From Pelodictyon phaeoclathratiforme BU-1 (GTDB lineage: Bacteria > Bacteroidota > Chlorobiia > Chlorobiales > Chlorobiaceae), in NCBI RefSeq assembly GCF_000020645.1, contig NC_011060.1, positions 2,866,501 to 2,930,500 on the forward strand: DNA of 64,000 nucleotides, written 5' to 3'. Shown here in pieces: positions 9,749 to 18,299 of this stretch. The position numbers and the translations under genes were made by a program. A model generated the notes under the pieces. It had not been told where the DNA came from. It saw nothing but the letters and a program-made list of their open reading frames with translations, and ran no database searches. Each line of letters starts with the position of its first letter. The first letter of the stretch is position 1.

Positions 9749-11932
9749 TCAGGAAAGGGTCACCCTGAAAATGTGCGCTGGCATGATCCATGGATTCATC
9801 TCCACGAAGTTCCATTCGCCATTCCAGTTGTATTGATTACCGTTGAGCAGATCCTCAACCATGAAGGGGTGCTGATGCGAAAGTCCGAAAAGTTCGAGAG
9901 GGAACCTGAGCCACCCTGACTGCGTACCGGACTGATCAAGATTGACCACCACAAGAACAATATTGCTGCCATCCGCCGACCGCTTCACATAGGCCATCAA
10001 CTGTTCATGTTCATGACCCGGAGAATCTTCAACATGAACAAAGGTAATGTCAGAAGTCTGCTGAAGGGCAGGATTCTCTTTCCGTATCCGGTTGATGCGG
10101 GTAATCTCGGCGCGGATATTGCCCGGGCGATCGAGATCCCACGCTTTGATCTCATATTTTTCGGAATCAAGATACTCCTCCTTGCCTTCGCCAACCGGCC
10201 GATTTTCGCAGAGTTCATAAGCCGGGCCATACATGCCATAGTTTGACGAAAGTGTTGAGGCCAAAACCAGGCGGATAATAAACTTCTCCCGTCCGCCTCG
10301 CTGGAACTCTTCGTGCAGGATATCGGGCGTGTTCGGCCAGAAATTCGCCCGCATGAAATGTTTCAGTGGCGCTGAGGTCAGTTCACTCACATATGCCTGC
10401 AGCTCCTGTTTTGTGTTACGCCAGGTAAAGTAACTGTATGACTGACTATAGCCAATTTTAGCCAGCCGAGCCATCAGTTTTGGGCGGGTAAAGGCCTCTG
10501 CCAGAAAAACGGTATCAGGATGCTCCTCCCTGATTGAGGAAATTACCCACTCCCAGAAAGGAAAGGCCTTGGTATGGGGATTGTCAACACGAAAAATTTT
10601 GACACCCTTGTCGATCCAGAAAAGAAAGATGCTTTTCAGCTCAATCCAGAGGTTCTGCCAGTCAGCAGACTCAAAATTGATGGGAAGGATATCCTCATAT
10701 CGTTTGGGAGGATTTTCGGCGAACTGCACTGTCCCGTCCGGACGCCAGGTAAACCACTGCGGATGCTCTTTGACGTAAGGATGATCAGGCGAACATTGAA
10801 AAGCAATATCAAGCGCCACAGAAATGCCGAGCTTCTCAGCCTCCGTCACAAATGCTGTAAATTCTTCAAGCGTACCAAGTTCCGGATGAACGGCCTTGTG
10901 GCCTCCATCCTTATTGCCAATTGCCCAGCAACTGCCCGGCTCATGGGGTGCGGCAACAAGGGCATTATTCTTGCCCTTCCGCTTCGTGTAGCCTATCGGA
11001 TGAACAGGAGGAAGATAGATAACATCGAATCCCATTCCGGCTATCATCGGCAATTGCCGACAACAGTCATTGAATGTACCGTGCCGGCCTGGCTCTGAAC
11101 CCCATGAACGGGGAAAAAGCTCATACCACGCACTGCATCCAGCCTTTTTCTGCTCCACGGTCAAGCCGAGTATGTTATCATAGAAAGAGGCATACGCCTT
11201 GTCGGGATGACGCTCCATGAGCCGGGCAAGTTCTGCATCAAGCGCCGCTATGGCTGCCTCCTCCTTATCTTCTGAACGGAGGCAGGATGCAATAAACCTG
11301 AGCATGGCGGCATCGACCGCTTCAGCCCGTTCAGCTCCCTTCTCCACCAGAAGAGCGCCGATCTGCAGGTCGAGCGACACATCCTGACCAGCCTCAATTT
11401 TTTTCGCCAATCCCTTTTTCCATGTCTGGAAGTGATCAACTTTAGCCAGAACGCTATACTGGTAATAGCCAGGAGTTCCTGCAAGAAAGGAACCTTTCCA
11501 TCGATCGTTACCTTGCGGCTCCATAGGAGATAACGTCCACCCCGCACTGCCTGGGGGTCGGAAGCAGATCTCTGCCGTGATGGTATCTGCACCATCAACA
11601 AAGATATCTGCCTCAACAAAAAGCCGATCACCCTCCACAACTTTCGCCGGATACTTGCCCCCGTCGATTTCAGGTGAAACATTTTCTATAACAACTCTCT
11701 GACGACCGTCACAGGGTTGATTGCTGTAAGAGGGACGCGCCCGTTGGAATGCATTATTCATCTTCAGAATCTCAGGATTAATGGCCGGAGGTATACCGGT
11801 ACAGACTGGAAAATAGGAAAACTCCTTTACTTTATTGCGTAGATACTCTTCTAATTTCAACGATAGCATCAAATAGCCCGACAGAAACAACCTCTTTGAT
11901 TTCTGCTGAAAAAAATTGTTCATTGTGAACAT
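9749..11932 (-). CDS. glgE: GlgE, alpha-1,4-glucan:maltose-1-phosphate maltosyltransferase
   Basis: 727 aa, GH13 subfamily 3. After an N-terminal beta domain the catalytic barrel shows the nucleophile in FRVDNPHTK and the acid/base in FLAEAFTRPK. Together with DIAFQCSPDHPY these are typical of GlgE. It adds maltosyl units from maltose-1-phosphate to glucan ends. The start at 11932 is supported by GAGAGG seven bases upstream, although it gives an N-terminal extension of about 57 residues over the shorter start at 11761. It is divergent from prfB with only 37 bases between start codons. glgB and a trehalose-forming gene are not in the window. Confidence 0.94.
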   Translation of the reverse strand: MFTMNNFFQQKSKRLFLSGYLMLSLKLEEYLRNKVKEFSYFPVCTGIPPAINPEILKMNNAFQRARPSYSNQPCDGRQRVVIENVSPEIDGGKYPAKVVEGDRLFVEADIFVDGADTITAEICFRPPGSAGWTLSPMEPQGNDRWKGSFLAGTPGYYQYSVLAKVDHFQTWKKGLAKKIEAGQDVSLDLQIGALLVEKGAERAEAVDAAMLRFIASCLRSEDKEEAAIAALDAELARLMERHPDKAYASFYDNILGLTVEQKKAGCSAWYELFPRSWGSEPGRHGTFNDCCRQLPMIAGMGFDVIYLPPVHPIGYTKRKGKNNALVAAPHEPGSCWAIGNKDGGHKAVHPELGTLEEFTAFVTEAEKLGISVALDIAFQCSPDHPYVKEHPQWFTWRPDGTVQFAENPPKRYEDILPINFESADWQNLWIELKSIFLFWIDKGVKIFRVDNPHTKAFPFWEWVISSIREEHPDTVFLAEAFTRPKLMARLAKIGYSQSYSYFTWRNTKQELQAYVSELTSAPLKHFMRANFWPNTPDILHEEFQRGGREKFIIRLVLASTLSSNYGMYGPAYELCENRPVGEGKEEYLDSEKYEIKAWDLDRPGNIRAEITRINRIRKENPALQQTSDITFVHVEDSPGHEHEQLMAYVKRSADGSNIVLVVVNLDQSGTQSGWLRFPLELFGLSHQHPFMVEDLLNGNQYNWNGEWNFVEMNPWIMPAHIFRVTLS

Positions 11933-11969
11933 CTGTTATCCTCTCAAAACTCAACTCTACCGAGCAATT

Positions 11970-13065
11970 ATGTTTGAACCACAAAAAGAAAGACTGCAGG
12001 AGATTCATCGTCGCCTCGAACAGTTACGGGGGTATCTTTGACGTCGATGAGCGCAAAGAAAAAATCGAGGATCTTGAAAAAATTTCCTTCGATCCAGCCT
12101 TCTGGAACGACCAGAAAGCAGCAAACAAGGTACTCAAAGAGCTGAACGAACATAAATCATGGACAGACGCGTATGAAAAAATCATTCTGAAGGCGCGCTC
12201 CTGTCAGGATGAGTTCGACATTGCCATAGAACTTGACGATGAATCCTTCGGCGAAGAGCTGACTGCACTCATTGCGTCAATCGAGCATGATATTTCAGCC
12301 ATTGAGTTCAAAAACATGCTTTCGGGAAAGGATGATGCTGGCAACGCCATGATCACGATTCATGCCGGAGCTGGAGGAACCGAGGCACAGGACTGGGCTG
12401 AAATGCTCTACCGCATGTACATGCGCTGGGCTGAACGCAAGGGATTCAAAATCTATACCGACGACTACCAGGAGGGTGACGGGGCAGGAATAAAAACCGC
12501 AACGCTCGAAATCGAGGGCCCTTATGCCTATGGTTATCTGAAAGCTGAAAACGGCGTTCACCGACTGGTGCGTGTCTCGCCGTTCGACTCGAATGCCCGG
12601 CGCCACACCTCTTTTGCCAGTGTCTTCACCTACCCCGAAGCGCCACCCGATGTTGAAATCGACGTCCGCAAAGAGGATCTTGAACTTTCAACGTTCCGCA
12701 GCGGCGGCAAGGGCGGCCAGAACGTCAACAAGGTGGAGACAGCCGTACGCATCAAGCACCTCCCGACGGGTATCGTCGTGGGTTGCCAGGAAGAACGTTC
12801 ACAGTTCCAGAACAGGGAACGCGCCATGAAAATGCTGATGGCTCAACTCTACCAGCGACAGCGCGATGAAGAGGATGCCAGAAAACGGGAGATCGAAGGT
12901 AAAAAGAAAAAAATTGAGTGGGGAAGCCAGATCCGGAGCTATGTTCTCGATGACCGGCGCATCAAAGATCACCGCACCAACTACGAACGATTTGATGTAG
13001 AAACCGTGCTTGATGGAGATCTCGACGAGTTCATGGAAAAATACCTCTCCGAATTCGGTGACTGA
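11970..13065 (+). CDS. prfB: Peptide chain release factor 2, two frames joined by +1 frameshift
   Basis: RF2 recognises UGA and UAA and triggers peptide release. The gene is in two frames: ATG at 11970 encodes 23 residues ending at TGA (12039-12041). The main frame then continues from GAC at 12040, giving 364 aa in total, as in other bacteria. The specificity tripeptide SPF is in RVSPFDSNARR, and the catalytic GGQ is in SGGKGGQNVNK. The stop overlaps by one base the start of the metallophosphoesterase gene, suggesting coupling. An ORF call starting at 11974 in the second frame misses the true N-terminus. Confidence 0.97.
12027..12042 (+). promoter_or_regulatory. RF2 programmed +1 frameshift site
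   Basis: The codons CGG GGG TAT CTT TGA followed by C contain every element of the classical prfB site. There is an internal Shine-Dalgarno-like GGGGG three bases before the slip codon, CTT as slip codon, and TGA with a 3' C, which is a weak stop. Low RF2 lets ribosomes pause and slip to the next frame, so RF2 controls its own synthesis. Confidence 0.97.
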
Positions 13066-13910
13066 TGGCAAACCCTGACAACGGCCATCCTGTCCGGTTC
13101 GGCATCATTACCGACATCCACTTCTCAACCGGGAACGAAACTGCGGCAGCACACCTCGCTGCCGCAGATCTTCGCAACTGCATAGAGGGATGGAAAAGAA
13201 AAAAGATCGGTTTGCTGCTGCAGCTTGGTGACTTGATCCAGGGCAGCGAAGCTCACAAGCAGGAAGAGTTCCTGCAAGTACACTCCATCCTCAAAACTTT
13301 TCCGGGCGCCATCCGCCATGTCATCGGCAATCATTGCCTGGCCCTGCCTCGCGAGGAACTGATGGCAGCTCTCGGACTGCACAGAGCCTTTTACTCATTT
13401 ACCCTGCAGGAGTTTCGTTTTATTGTGCTTGACGGCATGGATATTTCAGTGCTCCGCCAACCTGAAACGCCGCAAGAGCGCCAGATCCTTGCCTCTTTTT
13501 TAGCCTCTCCTGAACTGCACGACTATTGCGGAGCTGTGGGAATCAAGCAGAAGAGGTGGCTGCAAAGAGAGCTTCAAGTGGCGGAGGATTCCAATGAAAA
13601 GGTGATCATCATCTGCCACTTCCCGCTGCTTCCTGAGACGACCGACCAGAAACATGGGCTTCTGTGGAACCACCGGGAAATTTCAGAACTTCTTCTCTCT
13701 TCTGCCGCCGTCAAGGCCTGCCTCAGCGGCCATTATCACTATGGAGCTTATGCGCTGCTGAACGGTATCCACTTTATCGTGCTGCCAGCCTTCGTTAACC
13801 GCACCGCACACCCCCGCTTCGCCTGCGGTACGGTAGAATTGAAGAGCAAACAGATCGTGATACAAAATCAGCTTGACGAAACGCTCTATGATCTCCCGCT
13901 TCGCCATTGA
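13065..13910 (+). CDS. Calcineurin-like metallophosphoesterase
   Basis: 281 aa with all five metallophosphoesterase motifs: DIHFS near residue 16, GDLIQG near 52, GNHCL near 88, CHFPLL near 185 and SGHYHYG near 222. The spacing and the sequence between motifs resemble the Mn-dependent ADP-ribose/CDP-alcohol diphosphatase group. That substrate is an inference from family likeness only. It overlaps prfB by one base and probably shares its transcript. No signal peptide, so cytoplasmic. Confidence 0.85.
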   Translation: MANPDNGHPVRFGIITDIHFSTGNETAAAHLAAADLRNCIEGWKRKKIGLLLQLGDLIQGSEAHKQEEFLQVHSILKTFPGAIRHVIGNHCLALPREELMAALGLHRAFYSFTLQEFRFIVLDGMDISVLRQPETPQERQILASFLASPELHDYCGAVGIKQKRWLQRELQVAEDSNEKVIIICHFPLLPETTDQKHGLLWNHREISELLLSSAAVKACLSGHYHYGAYALLNGIHFIVLPAFVNRTAHPRFACGTVELKSKQIVIQNQLDETLYDLPLRH

Positions 13911-13926
13911 GAATAAAAACGCACCG

Positions 13927-14202
13927 TCACTGCCCGCCATTCTCCGCAAAAGGATTTGCAATCTCTTCCATCGCTCTGACACTGATCTGATCTGGCAGCT
14001 CCTCAGACCCAAGGGCAACAACAATTGCATCGAAAAGAGACTTCAGCTTCTCCGCATTGAGCGCTCCCTCCTTATCCCGTGTGATGTCAAGGCTTCCGTA
14101 AAGCGAAATACGATCGACCCTGTTCTCTATAGTCAAGCCGCCAATACCCAATGAATCCGATTCATTGGCAAAAGGGATCAGTTTTTTCTCTTTCTTGCTC
14201 AT
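13927..14202 (-). CDS. Small conserved-looking protein of unknown function
   Basis: 91 aa from the ATG at 14202, chosen because AGGAGG lies eight bases upstream; the frame is open seven codons further. The protein starts with a lysine-rich stretch (MSKKEKKLIPF). It carries a beta-like segment (VDRISLYGSLDITRDKEG) and then a helical part (LNAEKLKSLFDAIVVALG). No membrane segment or cysteine motif. The good ribosome site and balanced composition argue that it is a real gene; I do not recognise the family. Confidence 0.7.
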   Translation of the reverse strand: MSKKEKKLIPFANESDSLGIGGLTIENRVDRISLYGSLDITRDKEGALNAEKLKSLFDAIVVALGSEELPDQISVRAMEEIANPFAENGGQ

Positions 14203-14260
14203 GCTCGCATCCTCCTGTTTCATGAAAAAATCAAATTAACGAATCTTGCCTCCAACGAAT

Positions 14261-15079
14261 TCAATAACGATCATTATGCCGTGTCGGGTCAGGCAATTTC
14301 AACATCGATTGTTTATCAGCAAATGATAGTTTCGGGAAAAAATTGATCCCTGCCAATTTCTCAATCTGACTGATACTCAAAACCTGCCACTCTTCACCCG
14401 GCTCATTGCTGACAACGTAAGCCGCCCCCCTTTTCAAACGAGGATCATAAACAATTTTAAACATGTTCGTCGGCACAAAAACCCGGCCGTTCAGACGTTT
14501 TAGAGTGGTACCAAGATAGAGTGGCCCGGAAATTACATAGAGATCGCCACGGTTTCTGACCATTGTCCTCACGGAAGATTCGATGGCGGCCCATAAATTA
14601 CGGTTATTGTCCGGATCCTGGGGAATCATATTCGCAAGTGAAAAGCATTGCCACTGTGCCTTCTCTGTCGGCATGTCAGCATTTGGCGCCATGTGGCCAC
14701 GATCCAATCCTGATTTTGCGTAATCCTTCAGTTCTGCCCGTTCACTGACAGGAAGCTGCTCTTCATGGTGAAAACTGTTCCGCCTCTCCAATCCCTTCGC
14801 ACTCAGCAAGTTCTCGCGTGTCAAATACTCAGCAGACCATAACGGGCTCATGGTCACACCCGAATGCATGACAACATAGTTATCAAAACCCAGTTCACGA
14901 GTTTTCTGCGCCAGTTTTGTATTCTTGATATCCGGAGCAACACCGCTCAGATATTGCAATGGCCAGGGTGTGGAAGAAGCATACAGCGTACTCGCATTCC
15001 CTGCTGCCACAAACAGCAGGAAGAGCACAAAAAACGATATTCGATTCCGAAAAGAGATTGCCGACCTGAGCACCATCAT
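14261..15079 (-). CDS. Secreted DNA/RNA non-specific endonuclease (NUC1 family)
   Basis: About 272 aa. The catalytic DRGH motif is intact in LDRGHMAPNADM, and the metal-binding asparagine follows in DPDNNRNLW, as in Serratia nuclease and mitochondrial endonuclease G. The N-terminus (SFRNRISFFVLFLLFVAA followed by a small-residue cleavage area) is a signal peptide, so it acts in the periplasm or outside the cell. The start is at one of two adjacent ATGs (15079/15076) preceded by AGGGGGG. Likely roles are nutrient scavenging or degradation of incoming DNA. Confidence 0.92.
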   Translation of the reverse strand: MMVLRSAISFRNRISFFVLFLLFVAAGNASTLYASSTPWPLQYLSGVAPDIKNTKLAQKTRELGFDNYVVMHSGVTMSPLWSAEYLTRENLLSAKGLERRNSFHHEEQLPVSERAELKDYAKSGLDRGHMAPNADMPTEKAQWQCFSLANMIPQDPDNNRNLWAAIESSVRTMVRNRGDLYVISGPLYLGTTLKRLNGRVFVPTNMFKIVYDPRLKRGAAYVVSNEPGEEWQVLSISQIEKLAGINFFPKLSFADKQSMLKLPDPTRHNDRY

Positions 15080-15125
15080 AAAAGCCCCCCTGTGATACTG
15101 ATTTTGAAATACATTCCACACCACG

Positions 15126-15167
15126 AAAAGGGGGCAAGCCGCTTATAGGCAGCTAACCCCTTTTTCT
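15126..15167 (-). terminator. Stem-loop terminator downstream of mscL
   Basis: Reading the minus strand, AAAAGGGG pairs with CCCCCTTTT around a 25-base loop that can form an inner stem (AGCTGCC against GCGGCT). The outer right arm ends in TTTT. It lies between mscL and the nuclease gene on the same strand. Confidence 0.5.
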
Positions 15168-15282
15168 GCGGGAATATACATTTACAGGAGGAGACTATCC
15201 CTGCTCTTAAAACAGAACAATCAGCATAAAAGCAGGAGTGGCGTATTCAGGACAGAATACCAGGGTAAGTTTCATACTCTCA

Positions 15283-15738
15283 TTATTTTCCTAACTCTGA
15301 AGTGCAACTGGAGCAACGGGTAGCCTTGAGAGGTACGATCGAAAGGCAATAAGGACACTCTTTTGTTGTCGGAGCCAAAGGTGGGGCCTTCTCTTCACGA
15401 CGAAGCATATTTATAGCTTTGACAAGCAGGAACACTGCAAATGCCATGATTAAAAAACTGATCACAGAGTTAAGGAAGAGTCCGTAATTGACCGTAACCG
15501 CTCCTGCCGCAGTCGCATCGGCCAAAGCGGCGTAAGGAGCTGCTGCCTTGGAACCCTCTTTTAGAATAAGGTAGAGATTTGTAAAATCGACTCCTCCAAT
15601 CAACAGACCCAGTGGGGGCATCAACACCTGGGAGACAAGAGTATTGACAATCGTACCAAACGCTCCACCAACAATGATACCAACTGCCATATCTACAACG
15701 TTGCCCTTCATGGCAAACTCTTTAAACTCTTTAAGCAT
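15283..15738 (-). CDS. mscL: Large-conductance mechanosensitive channel MscL
   Basis: 151 aa. The N-terminal amphipathic helix and first membrane helix are typical (MLKEFKEFAMKGNVVDMAVG), with a second helix near residues 75-98. The pore opens when membrane tension rises on osmotic downshift. The C-terminus carries a zinc-ribbon-like Cys-x2-Cys...Cys-x2-Cys (ECPYC and RCSSC), an extension also known in other MscL proteins. The ATG at 15738 has GAGGAAG upstream; a GTG two codons earlier is possible. Confidence 0.96.
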   Translation of the reverse strand: MLKEFKEFAMKGNVVDMAVGIIVGGAFGTIVNTLVSQVLMPPLGLLIGGVDFTNLYLILKEGSKAAAPYAALADATAAGAVTVNYGLFLNSVISFLIMAFAVFLLVKAINMLRREEKAPPLAPTTKECPYCLSIVPLKATRCSSCTSELGK

Positions 15739-15852
15739 GATCACTCTTCCTCAAAATTCATTGAAAAACATTCGGTTAGTAACAAAACGACATAACATTC
15801 CGTCGCATTTCGCGTACTGTCCTCTTCTGGCGAAGAGAGCAATAACGCATTC

Positions 15853-17139
15853 TTACTCAATAAGCCCATATTTTTTGCCAAGCTCGCTGAGCACTTCACA
15901 GGTATAATCAATATGTTGTCTGGTATGAGCCGCAGAAACAATAAACCGGAATCTGACTTCATTAAATTTAACGCCAGGATAAGTCACTGAAACGCTGAAT
16001 ATTCCCCGTTCATACAGCTCTTTTTCCATATTCTGCATTATGGTTTGACTTCTGATATAGATAGGAACGATAGGGCTTATACTCTCGCCAAGATCAAAAT
16101 TCAATTTTAATAATTTCTCTCTGAAATATCGATTATTATCATGCAACGTTTCGCGGTGTATTGGCTCTTTTTCAATAATATCAAGAGCCTCAATGACGGT
16201 TGCTGCCGATGATGGCGTCACACAACATTGAAAAATGTATGCATTAGCACTGACTTGTATCAAAGAGCAGAGTTCTTTATTCCCGGCCACAACACCTCCA
16301 ACCGATGCTGCTGCCTTTGAGAGTGTTGTCATGAGCATATCAACAGAATCAGTTATGCCCATCTCCAGACAAAGCCCACCTCCATTTTTTCCATAAATAC
16401 CAAAACTATGCGCCTCATCAACATAGAGAAAAAAATTATTGCTTTGCTTCAAATCAGCTATTTCCCGCAAGGGAGCAATATCTCCACTCATGGAATAGAC
16501 AGACTCGATAATGACAAAAATCTGATCATATAACTCTTTATATTTATTAATCTTACTCCTCAGGTCATCAACAGAATTATGCTTGAATGGCAAATATTTC
16601 GCTCCGGAGAATTTGCAGCCATCGAGAATACTCGCATGAACCTCACGATCAATGAGAATAAGAGAGTTTCGTCCTGCACAAAGTGAAGATATTGCTCCCA
16701 CGTTTGCTGTATAACCAGTTGGGAATATAATTCCTGCCTCTTTATGAAACAGTTGCGCGACCTTTTCCTCAATTTTTTTATGTAACTCACAGAAGCCGCC
16801 GCTCATTGCGGATGTTCCTGATCCGGTTCCATAAACTGCTATAGCATCTTGTGCTGCTTTGATAACTTTCGGGTGCCTGTTCAGGCCGAGATAATGGTTA
16901 ACCGACCAAAGAACACACTCATGTTCTTTGTTATTGTGATGAGATTTTATCATCACCTTAGCCGAACTACTCTGCTTTGGATAACGATCATAACACCAAA
17001 CATCTTCCTGTAGCTGAAGATCTTTCAAGTTATCAATATGCCTCGCCACATCTTTCAAACGTATAATTCCTGAAGATCCCAGTTTTTGACGCAACATGCC
17101 GATTTGCATCGAACTGGTTAACTCAATATTATAATCCAT
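15853..17139 (-). CDS. Alpha-oxoamine synthase family PLP enzyme (BioF/SPT-like)
   Basis: 428 aa of the family that condenses an amino acid with an acyl thioester with loss of CO2. Visible features are the glycine-rich GTGSGTSAMSGG, the cofactor aspartate in YVDEAHSFG and the PLP lysine in TTLSKAAASVGG. An N-terminal extension of about 60 residues precedes the usual start. The real bioF is elsewhere (56803-57972), so this is probably not biotin synthesis. Alternatives are a serine palmitoyltransferase-like, cysteate-acylating or CqsA-like signal-forming enzyme. The gene is visibly more AT-rich than its neighbours and sits beside an accessory patch, suggesting transfer. Confidence 0.85.
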   Translation of the reverse strand: MDYNIELTSSMQIGMLRQKLGSSGIIRLKDVARHIDNLKDLQLQEDVWCYDRYPKQSSSAKVMIKSHHNNKEHECVLWSVNHYLGLNRHPKVIKAAQDAIAVYGTGSGTSAMSGGFCELHKKIEEKVAQLFHKEAGIIFPTGYTANVGAISSLCAGRNSLILIDREVHASILDGCKFSGAKYLPFKHNSVDDLRSKINKYKELYDQIFVIIESVYSMSGDIAPLREIADLKQSNNFFLYVDEAHSFGIYGKNGGGLCLEMGITDSVDMLMTTLSKAAASVGGVVAGNKELCSLIQVSANAYIFQCCVTPSSAATVIEALDIIEKEPIHRETLHDNNRYFREKLLKLNFDLGESISPIVPIYIRSQTIMQNMEKELYERGIFSVSVTYPGVKFNEVRFRFIVSAAHTRQHIDYTCEVLSELGKKYGLIE

Positions 17140-17352
17140 GACACTACCGTTTGTTTATGAATCGAATACGCAAAAAATCGGTTAAGCCTATCTTTTTTTT
17201 CTATAACTCAAAAATGCTTTACATACAAAAACTCGTCTCCCCCAACCTACACAACGGATCAGAATTATCAAACAAAGCAAAAAAAACGCTTCCCCTCCAT
17301 TACGCAACTTCTCAAGAATCCAATATTCCCTGTTTTTCTCTGTTTTTCCTTC
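17140..17352. other. AT-rich intergenic stretch
   Basis: No coding signal was recognised on either strand. It contains long A and T runs and separates the oxoamine synthase start from the decayed HsdR fragment, so it probably holds the promoter of the former. Confidence 0.4.
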
Positions 17353-17814
17353 TCAATCAGCACTCAACGATTTTGGCAAAAACGCATCAACGCGCCAGTT
17401 GCTTTCATTGTTGGCTCCGCCCCGATGATACTCGCCGAAGCATGGAGAATTCTCAGGCCCCGTCATGAAGGTCTGGAATATGGTAAAGAAAATAGAACCG
17501 TTGATCGGCACCCTGCCGTTTCTGCGAACCTCATCCGGCCTGATGCGCACAAGAGCATCCTGTGGGAATGGGGAGAATGCATTGAAAGCCTGGCTTGCAG
17601 GGATATTCCGATCAGCAAGAAAAAGAATACGCGGCTGTCGCTTGCCGTCACGATTCAGGTTCCAGCCGCTCTGGAAAAGCTTCCAGACAATCTGGAAAGC
17701 GATAAAGGTCTTGCCTGTTCCTGTTGCGAGTGTCAACAGTATTCGCTTGCCACCATCCGCTATGGCGGCAAGCATTTTTCGCATCCCGCTTTTAAAGGAG
17801 AATTTCCACCGACA
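17353..17814 (-). pseudogene. Fragment of type I restriction HsdR helicase subunit
   Basis: The translated piece contains the P-loop LATGTGKTFIAFQI and motif Ia-like ILFLADRN of HsdR, so it once was the DNA-translocating subunit of a type I restriction system. It lacks the whole nuclease N-terminus and most of the motor. Within it, FGEY is joined directly to HRGGANNESNWR at about 17427/17428. In intact HsdR proteins a stretch with the DEAD/DECH box lies between these two, so there is an internal in-frame deletion of the Walker B segment. The last residues before the stop look unrelated. A non-functional remnant. Confidence 0.82.
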
Positions 17815-17816
17815 TG

Positions 17817-18299
17817 CTACCCGAACACCACGTCAGATCGTTTGATGAATTCGATAAAGTTCATACAGGGAACAGCGACCTCATCCATGGCACAAACTGC
17901 AGGAATCTTTCTTTTCGCTGAAATATCTGGAAGCCTTTGTTGCCGCCCTTCATCTGAGACCAAGCCAACATTATTGACGCTTGCAGTGGCTATAATAAAG
18001 ATGTCGTTTTCACCTACCCCTTTGGAATGATAACTGTCAGAGGAAATACCGAGAAGATTCTTGATTTTGAATGCCTCCCGGACAATGACATTCGTGATCG
18101 CAAACAGTTCAATATTTGCATCTTTGAGCCATGCCGCACATTCAGGAGCTTTGTTGTCAACTTCATCATATGCAACACGTGGCATAACCAAATGTCTATC
18201 TGTAAATTGCTCAGCCATCCAACACCATAACCCGGGAAACTGCCGAATCGGGTAATTATCCCAGGCATAGATAATGGATGAGGCGTCAACGATCAGCAT
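17817..18299 (-). CDS. DUF4411-type PIN-like protein, probable toxin
   Basis: 160 aa from the ATG at 18299 (GGAG eight bases upstream). The start MLIVDASSIIYAWDNYP places an aspartate where PIN nucleases bind metal. Further acidic positions are in RVAYDEVDNKAPEC, in GENDIFIIATA and in LVSDEG. This matches the DUF4411 group of PIN-like proteins. It overlaps by 14 bases the end of the XRE-M78 gene, and such pairs are regarded as toxin-antitoxin-like modules. Predicted target: RNA, by fold similarity only. Confidence 0.78.
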   Translation of the reverse strand: MLIVDASSIIYAWDNYPIRQFPGLWCWMAEQFTDRHLVMPRVAYDEVDNKAPECAAWLKDANIELFAITNVIVREAFKIKNLLGISSDSYHSKGVGENDIFIIATASVNNVGLVSDEGRQQRLPDISAKRKIPAVCAMDEVAVPCMNFIEFIKRSDVVFG

